Assembly (NCBI GenBank): GCA_964617715.1 | Contig: CAZTZN010000002.1 | Location: 30,233 to 94,232 of the forward strand | Length of the DNA stretch: 64,000 nt | DNA from: JALGVA01 sp964617715 | Lineage (GTDB): Bacteria > Armatimonadota > Zipacnadia > Zipacnadales > UBA5352 | Direction: 5' to 3' | Shown: one piece after another, positions 6,996 to 15,663 of the stretch | Position numbering within the stretch: position 1 is the first letter of the stretch | How the letters are laid out: every line of letters starts with the position of its first letter | The notes under the pieces: model-generated | The model's input: only the letters and a program-made list of their open reading frames with translations | Databases searched by the model: none | Told to the model about the DNA's origin: nothing | Position numbers and translations under genes: made by a program

Positions 6996-8261
6996 ATGAA
7001 CGGCGAGTTTCTGGACGCGCTTGAGCAGCTTCAGCGCGAGAAGGACATCCCGATGACTGCCCTCATAGAGACGGTGGAGGCCGCAATGGCCTCGGCCTAC
7101 CGCAAGCACTATGGGGTCAACGACGATGTGCGGCTCGAGATCGACTTCGAGAAGCGCACGGTCCGCATGATCGCCCGCACGCTGGTGGACGATGAGGCCA
7201 TCGACGACGGCCAGGGCGTTGACCAGACGGCAAGTGTCAAGACCGAGGAGCACGAGGTGGACGCCGCGGACTTCGGTCGCATTGCTGCGCAGACCGCCAA
7301 GCAGGTGGTCATGCAGCGCGTGCGCGAGGCCGAACGCGAGATCGTGTTCGACGAGTTCAGCCATCGCGTGGGCGAGATGATCACCGGCGAAGTGCAGCGC
7401 AAGGATGCCCGCAACGCGTACATCGCGGTCGGGCGTACCGAGGCGCTGCTGCCCGCCAACGAGCAGATCCCGGGCGAGACCTTCCGTTTTGGCGACCGAC
7501 TCAAGCTCTACGTTCTCGACGTGCGCAAGACCACACGCAACCCGCAGATCATCCTGTCGCGCCGCCACCCCGGGCTGGTGGTCCGACTCTTTGAGCAGGA
7601 AGTGCCCGAGGTCTTCGACGGCGTGGTCGAGATCAAGTCGGTGGCGCGCGAGGCCGGGGCACGCTCGAAGGTCGCCGTCATGTCGCGCGATCCGCAGATA
7701 GATCCGGTGGGCGCGTGCGTCGGGCACCGGGGCGCGCGGGTGCAGTCGATCGTTGATGAGTTGCGCGGCGAGAAGATCGACATCGTGCGCTACTCCGACG
7801 ATCCCGCTGAGTACCTCAGGAGTTCGTTGTCGCCGGCCAAGGTCTCGCAGGTGGTCCTCAACGAGGAGGACCGCTCGGCCGTAGTGGTGGCTCCCGACGA
7901 CCAGCTCTCGCTCGCCATCGGCCGGCGCGGGCAGAATGTGCGACTCGCGGCCCAACTGACCGGGTGGCGCATCGACATCCAGAGCCAGACTCAGTGGGCG
8001 ACCCAGGCCGAACGCGCGGCCGAAGAGCAGGCGAAGGCGATCGCGGCCGAAGCCAAGCGAGTGCGTGTCTACGAGCTGGCCAAGGAGCTTGACGTGCCCA
8101 GCCCTGAGTTGGTAGAAATCATGAAGGAAGAGGGCATGGATGTGACCAGCCATGCCAGCTCGGTAACTGCCGAGGAGGCGGACATTATCCGCGACCTGCT
8201 CCTCGGTGGCGAGGGCACACTCGACGACATTGAACTCGGCAACATCGAGATTGAGCTGTAA
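6996..8261 (+). CDS. nusA: Transcription factor NusA with a C-terminal IF2_N-like module
   Basis: NusA binds RNA polymerase and controls pausing, termination and antitermination. From ATG 6996 (Shine-Dalgarno AAGGAG just upstream) the 421 residues contain the N-terminal polymerase-binding domain (1-125), an S1 domain (about 130-195, with EALLPANEQIPGE), and two KH domains (ACVGHRGARVQSI and LSLAIGRRGQNVRLAAQLTGW). After the KH2 domain and an Ala/Glu-rich linker, residues 356-402 form a module that aligns without gaps to the IF2_N module at the start of the next gene, infB (15 of 47 residues identical by eye). Typical NusA proteins end after KH2 or carry acidic repeats; this tail is unusual. 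The stop at 8261 is 75 bases before the preferred infB start. Confidence 0.96.
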   Translation: MNGEFLDALEQLQREKDIPMTALIETVEAAMASAYRKHYGVNDDVRLEIDFEKRTVRMIARTLVDDEAIDDGQGVDQTASVKTEEHEVDAADFGRIAAQTAKQVVMQRVREAEREIVFDEFSHRVGEMITGEVQRKDARNAYIAVGRTEALLPANEQIPGETFRFGDRLKLYVLDVRKTTRNPQIILSRRHPGLVVRLFEQEVPEVFDGVVEIKSVAREAGARSKVAVMSRDPQIDPVGACVGHRGARVQSIVDELRGEKIDIVRYSDDPAEYLRSSLSPAKVSQVVLNEEDRSAVVVAPDDQLSLAIGRRGQNVRLAAQLTGWRIDIQSQTQWATQAERAAEEQAKAIAAEAKRVRVYELAKELDVPSPELVEIMKEEGMDVTSHASSVTAEEADIIRDLLLGGEGTLDDIELGNIEIEL

Positions 8262-8336
8262 ATGAGGCGGGACGGGGTGCCCGAACCCGACCCGCACAGC
8301 AGCAATCAGGCGAAGGCTGTGCCGGAGGTGTACGTA

Positions 8337-10442
8337 TTGGCTGACCAGGTCCGAATCTTCCAACTCGCGAGGAAGCTTGGACTGCGCAGCGAGGCTCTGC
8401 TGAAGGTTCTCGGAGACCTCGGACTTGAGGACGTAAGCGCGGCCTCGAGCATTGACATGGAGACCGCCCGCGCGGCCGCCGAGATTCTGGCGGAGCAGGC
8501 GCGGGAGGCCCGCAAGCGTGCTGAGGAGGAGGCCGCCCGTGAGGCCGCGGCTGCTGAGGCCGCAGCCCGCGCGGCCGCGGCCGCCGCCGAGGAGGCCGCA
8601 GAGGCCGCAGAGGCCGCTCAAGAAGAGACCGCACCGGCCGGGGAGGAAGTTGTGGTGGCGGGGGAGGAGGTCGCCGAAGCCGGGGAGGGAGAGACAGAGG
8701 TCGGCGCGGAGGCGGTGGAAGAGGCCGACGAGGAGGAGGCGCCCCAGCGCTGGGTGCCGGCATGGGCGGCACCGGAAAGCCTGCGCAGTCTCGAAGAGCA
8801 GCTCGCGGAACTCGAGATTGAGGAGGAGGAAGAGGAGGAAGAGTGGTCGGTCGCCCTGCCCGAGGAAGCGCGACGGCCCTCCGGCGATCGCCCCGAGCAC
8901 GCAATCGACGTGCCGCCGGTCGTCGCCGTGCTCGGCCATGTTGATCACGGCAAGACCACTCTGCTCGATGCCCTGCGCGAGACCGACGTGGTCTCGACTG
9001 AAGCAGGCGGCATTACGCAGCACATCGGGGCCTCCGAGATTCAGCTTCCTGACGGCAACACCATCGTCTTCGTGGACACCCCGGGCCACGCCGCGTTCAC
9101 CGCGATGCGGGCGCGCGGCGGCCAGGTGGCGGACATCGTCGTGCTCGTGGTGGCGGCGGACGACGGCGTCATGCCGCAGACCGCCGAGGCGATCGGTCAC
9201 GCGCGGGCTGCCGGCGTACCCATCATTGTGGCCATCAACAAGATGGACATGCCCGGCGCCGACGCCGCCCGAACCAAGCAGCAACTGCTGGAACACGAGC
9301 TGGTCGCCGAGGACTTCGGCGGCGATACCATCATGGTCCCGGTTTCGGCGCTGGCGAAAGAGGGCCTGGATGAGCTGCTTGAGATGATCATGTTGCTGGC
9401 TGAAGTGCAGGAGTTGTGGGCCGACCCCGAGGCGCCGTTCACCGGTGTGGTGGTGGAGGCAGGCCGAGATGACAGTCGGGGTCCGGTGGCCACGATCCTG
9501 GTGCGCAACGGCGAGATCAAGGTCGGTGACGTGGTCGTCTGCGGCAGCGCGTATGGGCGAGTGCGGCGGCTCAACGACTGGCGCGGCAAGTCGGTCAAGC
9601 GCATGGGGCCCGGCCACCCGGTCGAGGTCATCGGGCTGTCCGAGGTGCCCGATGCCGGGGAGATCATGACCGTGGCTGAGAACATCAAGGTGGCCCGCGA
9701 GATTACCACCGAGCGTGAGCAGCAGATGCGCGCCGCCGGCCTGGAGGGTAGTGGCCGCGCGTCCCTCAAGGACCTCTATCGCGAGCTGGGTGAGCTGACG
9801 ATCAAGGATCTCAATCTCGTGGTCAAGGCCGATGTGTCCGGCTCGGTGCAGGTGCTCGAAAGCCAACTGCGAGCCCTGGACCGGCAGCTCGAAGAGGTGG
9901 ATATCAATATCATCCACTCGGGCGTGGGCGAGGTCAATGAGTCGGACGTGCTGTTGGCGGTCGCCTCCAACGCCATTATCCTGGGCTTCCACGTGGGCGT
10001 GACCGAGGCCGCCGAACGCACCGCCGAGGCCGAGCACGTCGAGATCCGCACCTACGACATCATCTACGAGGCCCTCGACGACATCCAGCGGGCCATGCTG
10101 GGGATGCTCGAGCCGATCTACGAGGAGCAGCTCATCGGGCGCGCCCGCGTGCTGCAGATCTTCCGCATCTCGCGCGTGGGGGTCGTGGCCGGCTGCGTCA
10201 TCACGGACGGCTACGCCCAGCGCGGCGCCAAGATGGTGGTGACGCGCGGGCGCGATGAGGTGGTGTTCGAGGGCACACTCGACTCGCTCCGGCGCTTCGA
10301 TAATGAGGCCCGGCAGGTGGAGGCCCCGAACGAATGCGGCATCTCCACCCCCGACTTCCGCGGCTGGGAAGAGGACGACCGGATCGAGTTCTTCGCCCAG
10401 GTCGAGGTGCCGCGCCCCACAACCTTCAAGAGCACGCGCTGA
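8337..10442 (+). CDS. infB: Translation initiation factor IF-2
   Basis: IF-2 is the GTPase that brings fMet-tRNA to the 30S subunit and promotes subunit joining. I chose TTG 8337 because GGAGGTG (8324-8330) lies six bases upstream and the product then begins MADQVRIFQLARKLGL, the IF2_N module. An ATG at 8262, directly abutting the nusA stop, is in frame but has no ribosome-binding site. The 701-residue product has an Ala/Glu-rich linker (about 55-175), then the G domain: GHVDHGKT (200-207), VDTPGHAAF, INKMD, followed by domains II-IV. Unlike many Gram-positive operons, no ylxR (rnpM) or ylxQ gene lies between nusA and infB. Confidence 0.97.
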   Translation: MADQVRIFQLARKLGLRSEALLKVLGDLGLEDVSAASSIDMETARAAAEILAEQAREARKRAEEEAAREAAAAEAAARAAAAAAEEAAEAAEAAQEETAPAGEEVVVAGEEVAEAGEGETEVGAEAVEEADEEEAPQRWVPAWAAPESLRSLEEQLAELEIEEEEEEEEWSVALPEEARRPSGDRPEHAIDVPPVVAVLGHVDHGKTTLLDALRETDVVSTEAGGITQHIGASEIQLPDGNTIVFVDTPGHAAFTAMRARGGQVADIVVLVVAADDGVMPQTAEAIGHARAAGVPIIVAINKMDMPGADAARTKQQLLEHELVAEDFGGDTIMVPVSALAKEGLDELLEMIMLLAEVQELWADPEAPFTGVVVEAGRDDSRGPVATILVRNGEIKVGDVVVCGSAYGRVRRLNDWRGKSVKRMGPGHPVEVIGLSEVPDAGEIMTVAENIKVAREITTEREQQMRAAGLEGSGRASLKDLYRELGELTIKDLNLVVKADVSGSVQVLESQLRALDRQLEEVDINIIHSGVGEVNESDVLLAVASNAIILGFHVGVTEAAERTAEAEHVEIRTYDIIYEALDDIQRAMLGMLEPIYEEQLIGRARVLQIFRISRVGVVAGCVITDGYAQRGAKMVVTRGRDEVVFEGTLDSLRRFDNEARQVEAPNECGISTPDFRGWEEDDRIEFFAQVEVPRPTTFKSTR

Positions 10443-10470
10443 TACCCGGCCCGTCGTTGGAGTCGTGCCG

Positions 10471-10758
10471 ATGCCCACCGTGGTAGGGCTGCTGACGGTC
10501 GAGCTGTTCATCTCCGACGCCGCCTCGCTCAAGGACAGGCGCCGCGTGGTCAAGAGCCTGCTCGACCGCCTGGCGAACCGCCACAACGTGTCGGTGGCGG
10601 ACATGGGCCCGGATAACTCCCCGACGTGCGCCCGGGTGGCCATCGTGACCGTCGCCAACGAGGAGGCGCACGTGCACCGCGTCCTGAACGGAGCGCTGGG
10701 GCTCGTCGAGGCAGAGCCGCGCGCGGTCTGCGAGCGCAGCGCGATCGAGATCCTGTAG
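10471..10758 (+). CDS. DUF503 family protein (YlxP-like)
   Basis: A 95-residue protein from ATG 10471 with GGAG eight bases upstream. It matches the small DUF503 family: 'VGLLTVELFISDAASLKDRR' (N-terminal beta strand then SLKDRR) and the RVVKSLLDRLANRHNVSVAD stretch are typical, and DUF503 genes are usually found, as here, between infB and rbfA. The molecular function is not established; a role linked to ribosome assembly or translation is suggested only by the conserved neighbourhood. It lies 28 bases after infB and 58 bases before rbfA. Confidence 0.9.
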   Translation: MPTVVGLLTVELFISDAASLKDRRRVVKSLLDRLANRHNVSVADMGPDNSPTCARVAIVTVANEEAHVHRVLNGALGLVEAEPRAVCERSAIEIL

Positions 10759-10816
10759 TCGCAGCGACGATCGCCATCTGCCCGTCCGCCCACAGGCACA
10801 AGGAGGATCGGCCGCC

Positions 10817-11197
10817 ATGAGCACGCATCGCATGGAGAGCGTCGGCCGCGAGCTGCAGGAGGAGATCGCCGAGATCGTCCGCACGGAGATCGATGACCCC
10901 CTCGTCGGATTTGTGACCATCACCGACGTGGAGATGTCGCCCGACCTCAAGCACGCACGCGTGTACTTCAGCGTGCTGGGCGACGAGCAGCAGAAGCGGG
11001 ACAGCGCCCGAGGCATCCGGCGCGCCGCCAAGTTCATCCGCGGCCGCGTCGCCGAGCGCATTGAGCTGCGCTACGTGCCGACACTGCGCTTCCTGCTCGA
11101 CGAGACCGCCGAGCGCGCTCAGCGCATCGAGATGCTCCTGCGCCGGGAGGCCGAGGAGCTGCAGCTCGAGGAGCCGGAGCCTGATGACGAGCAGTGA
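10817..11197 (+). CDS. rbfA: Ribosome-binding factor A
   Basis: RbfA helps mature the 5' end of 16S rRNA and the 30S subunit, and is important in the cold. The 126-residue product has the KH-like RbfA fold signature: MESVGRELQEEIAEIVRTEI at residues 6-25, then ITDVEMSPDLKHARVYFSVL, and LRYVPTLRFLLDET near the end. AGGAGG lies shortly before ATG 10817. An acidic tail (EEPEPDDEQ) follows the domain. Its last 14 bases overlap the start of nrnA, so the two are probably translationally coupled. Confidence 0.95.
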   Translation: MSTHRMESVGRELQEEIAEIVRTEIDDPLVGFVTITDVEMSPDLKHARVYFSVLGDEQQKRDSARGIRRAAKFIRGRVAERIELRYVPTLRFLLDETAERAQRIEMLLRREAEELQLEEPEPDDEQ

Positions 11198-12164
11198 CGC
11201 CTGCGCCCGGGTGGCGCAGGCCGTCCGCGGGGCCGGCACCATCTTCCTGGTGGCGCACGAGAACCCCGACGCGGACAGCGTCGGCTCGCTGCTCGCGCTG
11301 CGCGACATGCTACTGGCGCTGGGCAAGACCGTGCACGCCGCGACGCCCGACCCCCCGCCCGACCGCTTCAGCTTCGTCGTCGGCTTCGGCGCTCTGACTA
11401 CGCAACCACCGCCGTGGACGCCCGACCTGGCCATCGCTCTCGACTGCGACGGCCCGAGCCGGCTGGCCGTGCTTGAGGAGGCCTTCAGGGGCGCCGCGTG
11501 CACTGCGGACGTCGATCACCACCGCGGCGTCTCGGCCTTCGGCGACATCCGCTGGGTGGTACCCGAGGCGCCCGCGACCGCCTGGCTCGTGGCGCAGCTC
11601 GCCCACGAGCTGGGGCTGCCCCTGACCCCGCCCCGCGCCGAGGCGCTCTACGTGGGCCTGATCGCCGACACCGGCGGCTTCCGCTTCACCAACACCTCGC
11701 CCGCGGCCCTGCGGCTGGGGGCCGAGCTGGTCGAGGCGGGCGCCGACCCGTCCACGCTGGCGCGCCGTGTATTCACCATCCGACCGCTGGCGGCCGCCCT
11801 GCTCGAGGCACGTGCGCTCGCGTCGCTCGAGATGGCCGACGATGGCGTGCTCATCGCCAGCCTCACCCGTGACGACTTCGTGGAGACGGGAGCGAGCCCG
11901 GCGGACACCGACGGATTGATCGACTCTTTCCGTGACATCATCGGCGTGCGCGCTGCGGTGCTGATGAAGGAGAGTGAGTCCGGCGTCTGGCAGGTCAGTC
12001 TGCGCGGCAACGGGGTGGACGTCGCACGAGTGGCCGCACGCTTCGGCGGGGGCGGACACAAGTTCGCGGCGGGTTTCACCGCTGCGGGCGCGCGCGAGCA
12101 GATCAGGCGCAGCATGCTGGAGGCGCTTGCGCCTGCGCAGGACGGGGGCGCCGCGCATGGCTGA
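11184..12164 (+). CDS. nrnA: Bifunctional oligoribonuclease / pAp phosphatase NrnA (DHH family)
   Basis: NrnA degrades short RNA oligomers and dephosphorylates 3'-phosphoadenosine 5'-phosphate. The 326-residue product starts at ATG 11184, inside the rbfA end. DHH-family manganese ligands are visible: HENPDADSVGS near the N-terminus, CDGPSR, the DVDHHRG signature, and ADTGGFRFTNT. The C-terminal DHHA1 domain ends with the GGGGHKFAAGF substrate-binding loop. The gene overlaps truB by eight bases. Placement between rbfA and truB is a standard arrangement in Gram-positive-type and related genomes. Confidence 0.95.
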   Translation: MTSSDACARVAQAVRGAGTIFLVAHENPDADSVGSLLALRDMLLALGKTVHAATPDPPPDRFSFVVGFGALTTQPPPWTPDLAIALDCDGPSRLAVLEEAFRGAACTADVDHHRGVSAFGDIRWVVPEAPATAWLVAQLAHELGLPLTPPRAEALYVGLIADTGGFRFTNTSPAALRLGAELVEAGADPSTLARRVFTIRPLAAALLEARALASLEMADDGVLIASLTRDDFVETGASPADTDGLIDSFRDIIGVRAAVLMKESESGVWQVSLRGNGVDVARVAARFGGGGHKFAAGFTAAGAREQIRRSMLEALAPAQDGGAAHG

Positions 12165-13074
12165 CGGCCTGCTGAACATGCTCAAGCCTCCCGGCATGAC
12201 CTCGCACGACGTCGTCGATGGGGTGCGACGCATCGTCGGCACGCGGCGGGTCGGGCACACCGGAACACTCGACCCGGCGGCCGCCGGCGTGATGGTACTG
12301 ATGATCGGTGCGGCCACGCGGCTGAGCGAGTTCCTCACCGCCCGCCCCAAGGTCTATCGTGCCGAGATCACCTTCGGGATCGCCACCGACACGCTCGACG
12401 GCGAAGGCACCATCGTGGAGCGCGCCGATGCGCGCGCCCTGCGAGCGGCGCCGGTGCGCGAGGCGCTGGCGGCTCTGACCGGCGAGCTGCAGATCGTGCC
12501 GCCGATGTACTCGGCCGTCTGGCACCACGGCCGCCGGCTCTACGACATCGCCCGCAGCGGCGAGACGGTCGAGGTGGAGACCCGCACGAGTGTGATCGAC
12601 CGCTTCGAGCTGCTGGACTTCCAGCCCGGCAGTCCGGCGCGCGCCCTCACCGAGATCGCCTGCTCCAGCGGCACCTACGTGCGCTCCCTGGCGGCGATGG
12701 CGGGCGCAATCGTGGGCCTGCCGGCCTACCTGTCGCTGCTGGTGCGCACGCGCGTTGGCCCACTGGAGATCGCAGACGCCCTTACCGGCCGCGAGCTGAC
12801 ACAGGTGGTGCGTGACGGACGCCTGAGCGAGGTGTTGATCGCCCCGGAAGATGCGCTGACCGACTGGCCGCGGCTGGTGGCCGACGCGCCGACCGCACGT
12901 GCCTTGAGCAACGGCATGCGAGTCCCCCCATGGCAGCCGGTCGGCGCCGGGCACCTGCTGGTGATGCGCGAAGACGGACGGCTGCTGTGCGTGGCAGAGG
13001 CGCTCGAGATCGAGGGCACGCTGATGGTCCAGCCTCGGCGCCTGGTCACGAGTGAGGACGTGCCGCGGTCATGA
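12157..13074 (+). CDS. truB: tRNA pseudouridine(55) synthase TruB
   Basis: TruB makes pseudouridine 55 in the T-loop of tRNAs. From ATG 12157 the product is 305 residues: N-terminal LLNMLKPPGMTSHDVV, then RRVGHTGTLDPAAAGV with catalytic Asp39, and a later 'EIACSSGTYVRSLA' motif. The C-terminal part (after about residue 240, with ALSNGMRVP) looks like a PUA-type RNA-binding domain. It overlaps nrnA by eight bases at its start and ribF by four at its end (ATGA), which implies translational coupling through the operon. Confidence 0.96.
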   Translation: MADGLLNMLKPPGMTSHDVVDGVRRIVGTRRVGHTGTLDPAAAGVMVLMIGAATRLSEFLTARPKVYRAEITFGIATDTLDGEGTIVERADARALRAAPVREALAALTGELQIVPPMYSAVWHHGRRLYDIARSGETVEVETRTSVIDRFELLDFQPGSPARALTEIACSSGTYVRSLAAMAGAIVGLPAYLSLLVRTRVGPLEIADALTGRELTQVVRDGRLSEVLIAPEDALTDWPRLVADAPTARALSNGMRVPPWQPVGAGHLLVMREDGRLLCVAEALEIEGTLMVQPRRLVTSEDVPRS

Positions 13075-14099
13075 AGATCGTGCACTGGGCGCCTGACATG
13101 GTCCTGCCTCAACGGCCACGGGTGGCCGTGCTGGGGGCGTTCGACGGTGTACACCTCGGCCACGCCCGCACCATCCGGGCCATGCGCGCCATCGCCCATC
13201 GGCGTGACGCCGAGGCGGTGGTGCTTACCTTCGACCCCAGCCCGCGCGAGTTCAGCGACGGCGTGCGCCGCCCCGGCCGGCGTCTCACCACCAGGGACGA
13301 GCAGATGTACTACCTGCGCCGCCTGGGCGTGGATCTCGCGGTGATCTTCGACTATCCCGGAGAGATTCGCGATCTCGATCCCGAGGACTTCGTGCGCGAC
13401 GTGCTCGTCGGGCAGTTCAACGTCATTTGCGTGTCGGCGAGTGAGACCCACCGCTTCGGCCGTGGCGGCGCAGGTGATCCGACGCTGCTGCGCAAGCTGG
13501 GCGAGAAGCTGGGGTTCGGTGTTGAATCAGTGCCGCCGGTGATCGTCGGCGGCGAGCGCGTTTCAAGCACGCGGATCCGCAAGCTGCTTGCCGCGGGCGC
13601 GGTCGCCGCGGCGGGGGCGCTGCTGGGCCGGCCCTACGCCCTGTGTGCCACCGTCGTCTCGGGCCAGGGCGTGGGCACGCAGTTGGGCTTCCCGACCGCC
13701 AACCTGCAGATCCCGCCCGAGAAGGTCCTGCCGCGCGACGGCGTATACGCCGGATTGTGCGGCGTGGTACGCGACGGCGACCTGGACGCGGTGGGGCAGG
13801 CGCGCGCCGCCGCGATCAACATCGGGGTGGCGCCCACCGTGCGCGGCGATGAGCGTGTCGTAGAGGTGCACCTCGTCGGCCGGCACTGCGACCTGCGCGG
13901 CGCGTGCGTCAAGACGGAGTTCCTGCGCTGGCTGCGGGGCGAGGAGCATTTCGCCAACCTGCAGGAGCTGGCCGCGCAGATCGGACGCGACGCCGCGCTG
14001 GCGGCCGAGCTGGTCGGCGAGCCGCTTCCCGAAGAGCTGCGCCGCTTCGAGCGCGAGTGCCATGTGGACTACGTCATCCGCCCCCGCGACGCGGGCTGA
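13071..14099 (+). CDS. ribF: Bifunctional riboflavin kinase / FMN adenylyltransferase
   Basis: RibF converts riboflavin to FMN and then FAD. In the 342-residue product the N-terminal adenylyltransferase domain shows LGAFDGVHLGH (21-31), a nucleotidyltransferase HxGH-type motif, and SSTRIRKLL near 165; the C-terminal riboflavin kinase domain shows GTQLGFPTANL (202-212) and 'PRDGVYAG'. The start overlaps the truB stop by four bases. It is the last gene of the rimP operon and converges on the MBL-fold hydrolase gene, only 16 bases away. Confidence 0.96.
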   Translation: MKIVHWAPDMVLPQRPRVAVLGAFDGVHLGHARTIRAMRAIAHRRDAEAVVLTFDPSPREFSDGVRRPGRRLTTRDEQMYYLRRLGVDLAVIFDYPGEIRDLDPEDFVRDVLVGQFNVICVSASETHRFGRGGAGDPTLLRKLGEKLGFGVESVPPVIVGGERVSSTRIRKLLAAGAVAAAGALLGRPYALCATVVSGQGVGTQLGFPTANLQIPPEKVLPRDGVYAGLCGVVRDGDLDAVGQARAAAINIGVAPTVRGDERVVEVHLVGRHCDLRGACVKTEFLRWLRGEEHFANLQELAAQIGRDAALAAELVGEPLPEELRRFERECHVDYVIRPRDAG

Positions 14100-14115
14100 T
14101 CTGGAGCGAGCCGGA

Positions 14116-14748
14116 TCAGGGAGCACTCAACTCAAGCAGGAATGGGTTCGTGAGAGCTTCATCACCGAGCGTTGACTCGGGCCCGTGACCGGGGAGCAAA
14201 CGCGTATCCTCGCCGAACTCCGCGACGATGCGGCGCAGCGACCGCCGCAGGATCGGCATCGATCCCCCCGGCAGGTCTGTGCGCCCGACGCTACCCGCAA
14301 AGAGCGTGTCGCCGGTCAGCAGCAGGTTCTCGACCGCCAGGCACACACCGCCGGGCGTGTGTCCGGGTGTGTGCAGTACGCGCACCGTCAGGTCGCCCAC
14401 GTGCAGTTCGTCGCCCTCCGCGAGCGTACCATCGGGCCTGGAGGGCTCGACGCCCCCGACCATCGCCGACCAGAACGCATGCGGACGCTCGATCAGCTCG
14501 CGATCGGCCTCGTGGATCAGCAGCTTCCCGCCGGTGGCACGTTGGATCTCGGCGTTGGCGGCAACGTGATCGACGTGCCCATGGCTGTCGCAGATGTACT
14601 CGATCTGCAGCCCCAGCCGGTCGATGGCATGGAGGATGCGGGGCGCCTCACCGCCCGGATCGATGACCAGGCCCGCGCGCGTGTGGTCGCAGCCGAGCAG
14701 GTAGCAGTTGGCCTGCAGAGGCCCGACGGTGATCGTCTCAAGTATCAT
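14116..14748 (-). CDS. MBL-fold metallo-hydrolase (glyoxalase II-like)
   Basis: A 210-residue metallo-beta-lactamase-fold hydrolase; start ATG 14748 (MILETITVGPLQANCY) follows a GGTGG and excludes a longer frame running into the upstream gene. The metal site is complete: SHGHVDH (55-61), HTPGHTPGG with His130, GDTLF (146-150), and LLPGHG near the C-terminus. Family members include hydroxyacylglutathione hydrolases and other thioesterases, so the true substrate is not fixed by sequence. It lies 13 bases after the TPR gene and probably belongs to a dtd-TPR-MBL operon. Confidence 0.9.
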   Translation of the reverse strand: MILETITVGPLQANCYLLGCDHTRAGLVIDPGGEAPRILHAIDRLGLQIEYICDSHGHVDHVAANAEIQRATGGKLLIHEADRELIERPHAFWSAMVGGVEPSRPDGTLAEGDELHVGDLTVRVLHTPGHTPGGVCLAVENLLLTGDTLFAGSVGRTDLPGGSMPILRRSLRRIVAEFGEDTRLLPGHGPESTLGDEALTNPFLLELSAP

Positions 14749-14761
14749 CACCAGGCCACCC

Positions 14762-15628
14762 TCACGCCGGGACCTCGATCGCGCTGATGAGCACCAGCTT
14801 CTCATCCTCACGAAGCTGGCCCGAGCGCCGCTTGATGCGACGGACGAAGTCGCGGTCGTAGTCATCCAGCCGCCCCGCCCGCCGAAGCTGCTCGCTGCCC
14901 GCCTCCAGTTCGCCGATGAGCACCAACAACTCGCCCAGCAGGTAGCGGTAGGCGCGGTTGTCGGGCGCGATGCGCACGGTTCGGCGCAGCACCTTGACCG
15001 CCGCCCGGCGTCGGTTGAGCCGGATCAGAACCGACGCGAGGCGCACGTGGTAGAAGTCATCCAGTGGAGCGCACTCGGTGGCGCGCAGATATGCCTGCGC
15101 CGCCGGCAGCCAACGGGCGGAGCGCACGTGCAGCTCGCCGAGCTTGTAACGATACAGCCCCTCTCCGGGATCGCCGGCGATGGCGGCCAGGAGGGCGGTC
15201 TCGGCCATCTCGTCGTCTCCCGCTCGCGCGTAGAGTTCCGCCAGCCGGTAGCAGTAGTAGGGGCGCTCGGGGTCGGCCTCAACCGCCAGCTCCATCTCGC
15301 CGATCGCCTCCTGCACTCGCCCCGAGCGGGCGAGCAGGTCGGCCATGCAGAAGTGCGCGTCGGCGTTGTCGGGATGCGCGCGCAGTGCCCGCTGGTAGGC
15401 GCGGAAGGCCTCATCGTCGCGGTCGGCGAGGGCGTACGAATCCCCCAGGCTCAGATGCGCGCGTGCGTTGCGCTCGTCAAGTTCGGTGGCACGGCGGTAG
15501 CTCTCGATAGCGCCCATGACGTCATCCTGCAACGCCCGCGTATCGCCGGCGTCACAGTAGCGCTTCGCGAGCTTCCTCGCGACCACTTCCTGGCCTTCTC
15601 GGCGCTCCTGTGTGCTTGCCATCGCCAT
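14762..15628 (-). CDS. TPR-repeat protein
   Basis: A 288-residue cytoplasmic protein made almost entirely of tetratricopeptide repeats: 'AIESYRRATELDERNARAHLSLGDSYALA' (about 42-70, here split as repeat A/B helices), 'AFRAYQRALRAHPDNADAHF' and several further copies to about residue 230. No enzymatic domain or signal peptide is visible, so it is probably a protein-interaction scaffold. It sits between dtd and the MBL hydrolase, with gaps of 35 and 13 bases. The partner cannot be told from the sequence. Confidence 0.85.
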   Translation of the reverse strand: MAMASTQERREGQEVVARKLAKRYCDAGDTRALQDDVMGAIESYRRATELDERNARAHLSLGDSYALADRDDEAFRAYQRALRAHPDNADAHFCMADLLARSGRVQEAIGEMELAVEADPERPYYCYRLAELYARAGDDEMAETALLAAIAGDPGEGLYRYKLGELHVRSARWLPAAQAYLRATECAPLDDFYHVRLASVLIRLNRRRAAVKVLRRTVRIAPDNRAYRYLLGELLVLIGELEAGSEQLRRAGRLDDYDRDFVRRIKRRSGQLREDEKLVLISAIEVPA

Positions 15629-15663
15629 TCATCAGCCCGCCATCCGGCGCAGGCCGTTGCCTG

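Noticed and set aside
8502..8740. Low-complexity GCC/GAG repeats in infB as a repeat element
   Set aside because: They encode the Ala/Glu-rich linker typical of IF-2 and are coding.
6858..10799. A 1313-codon open frame on the minus strand, antisense to nusA and infB
   Set aside because: It mirrors the codon pattern of the real genes in GC-rich DNA and has His/Leu-rich, non-protein-like composition; the plus strand has complete NusA and IF-2.
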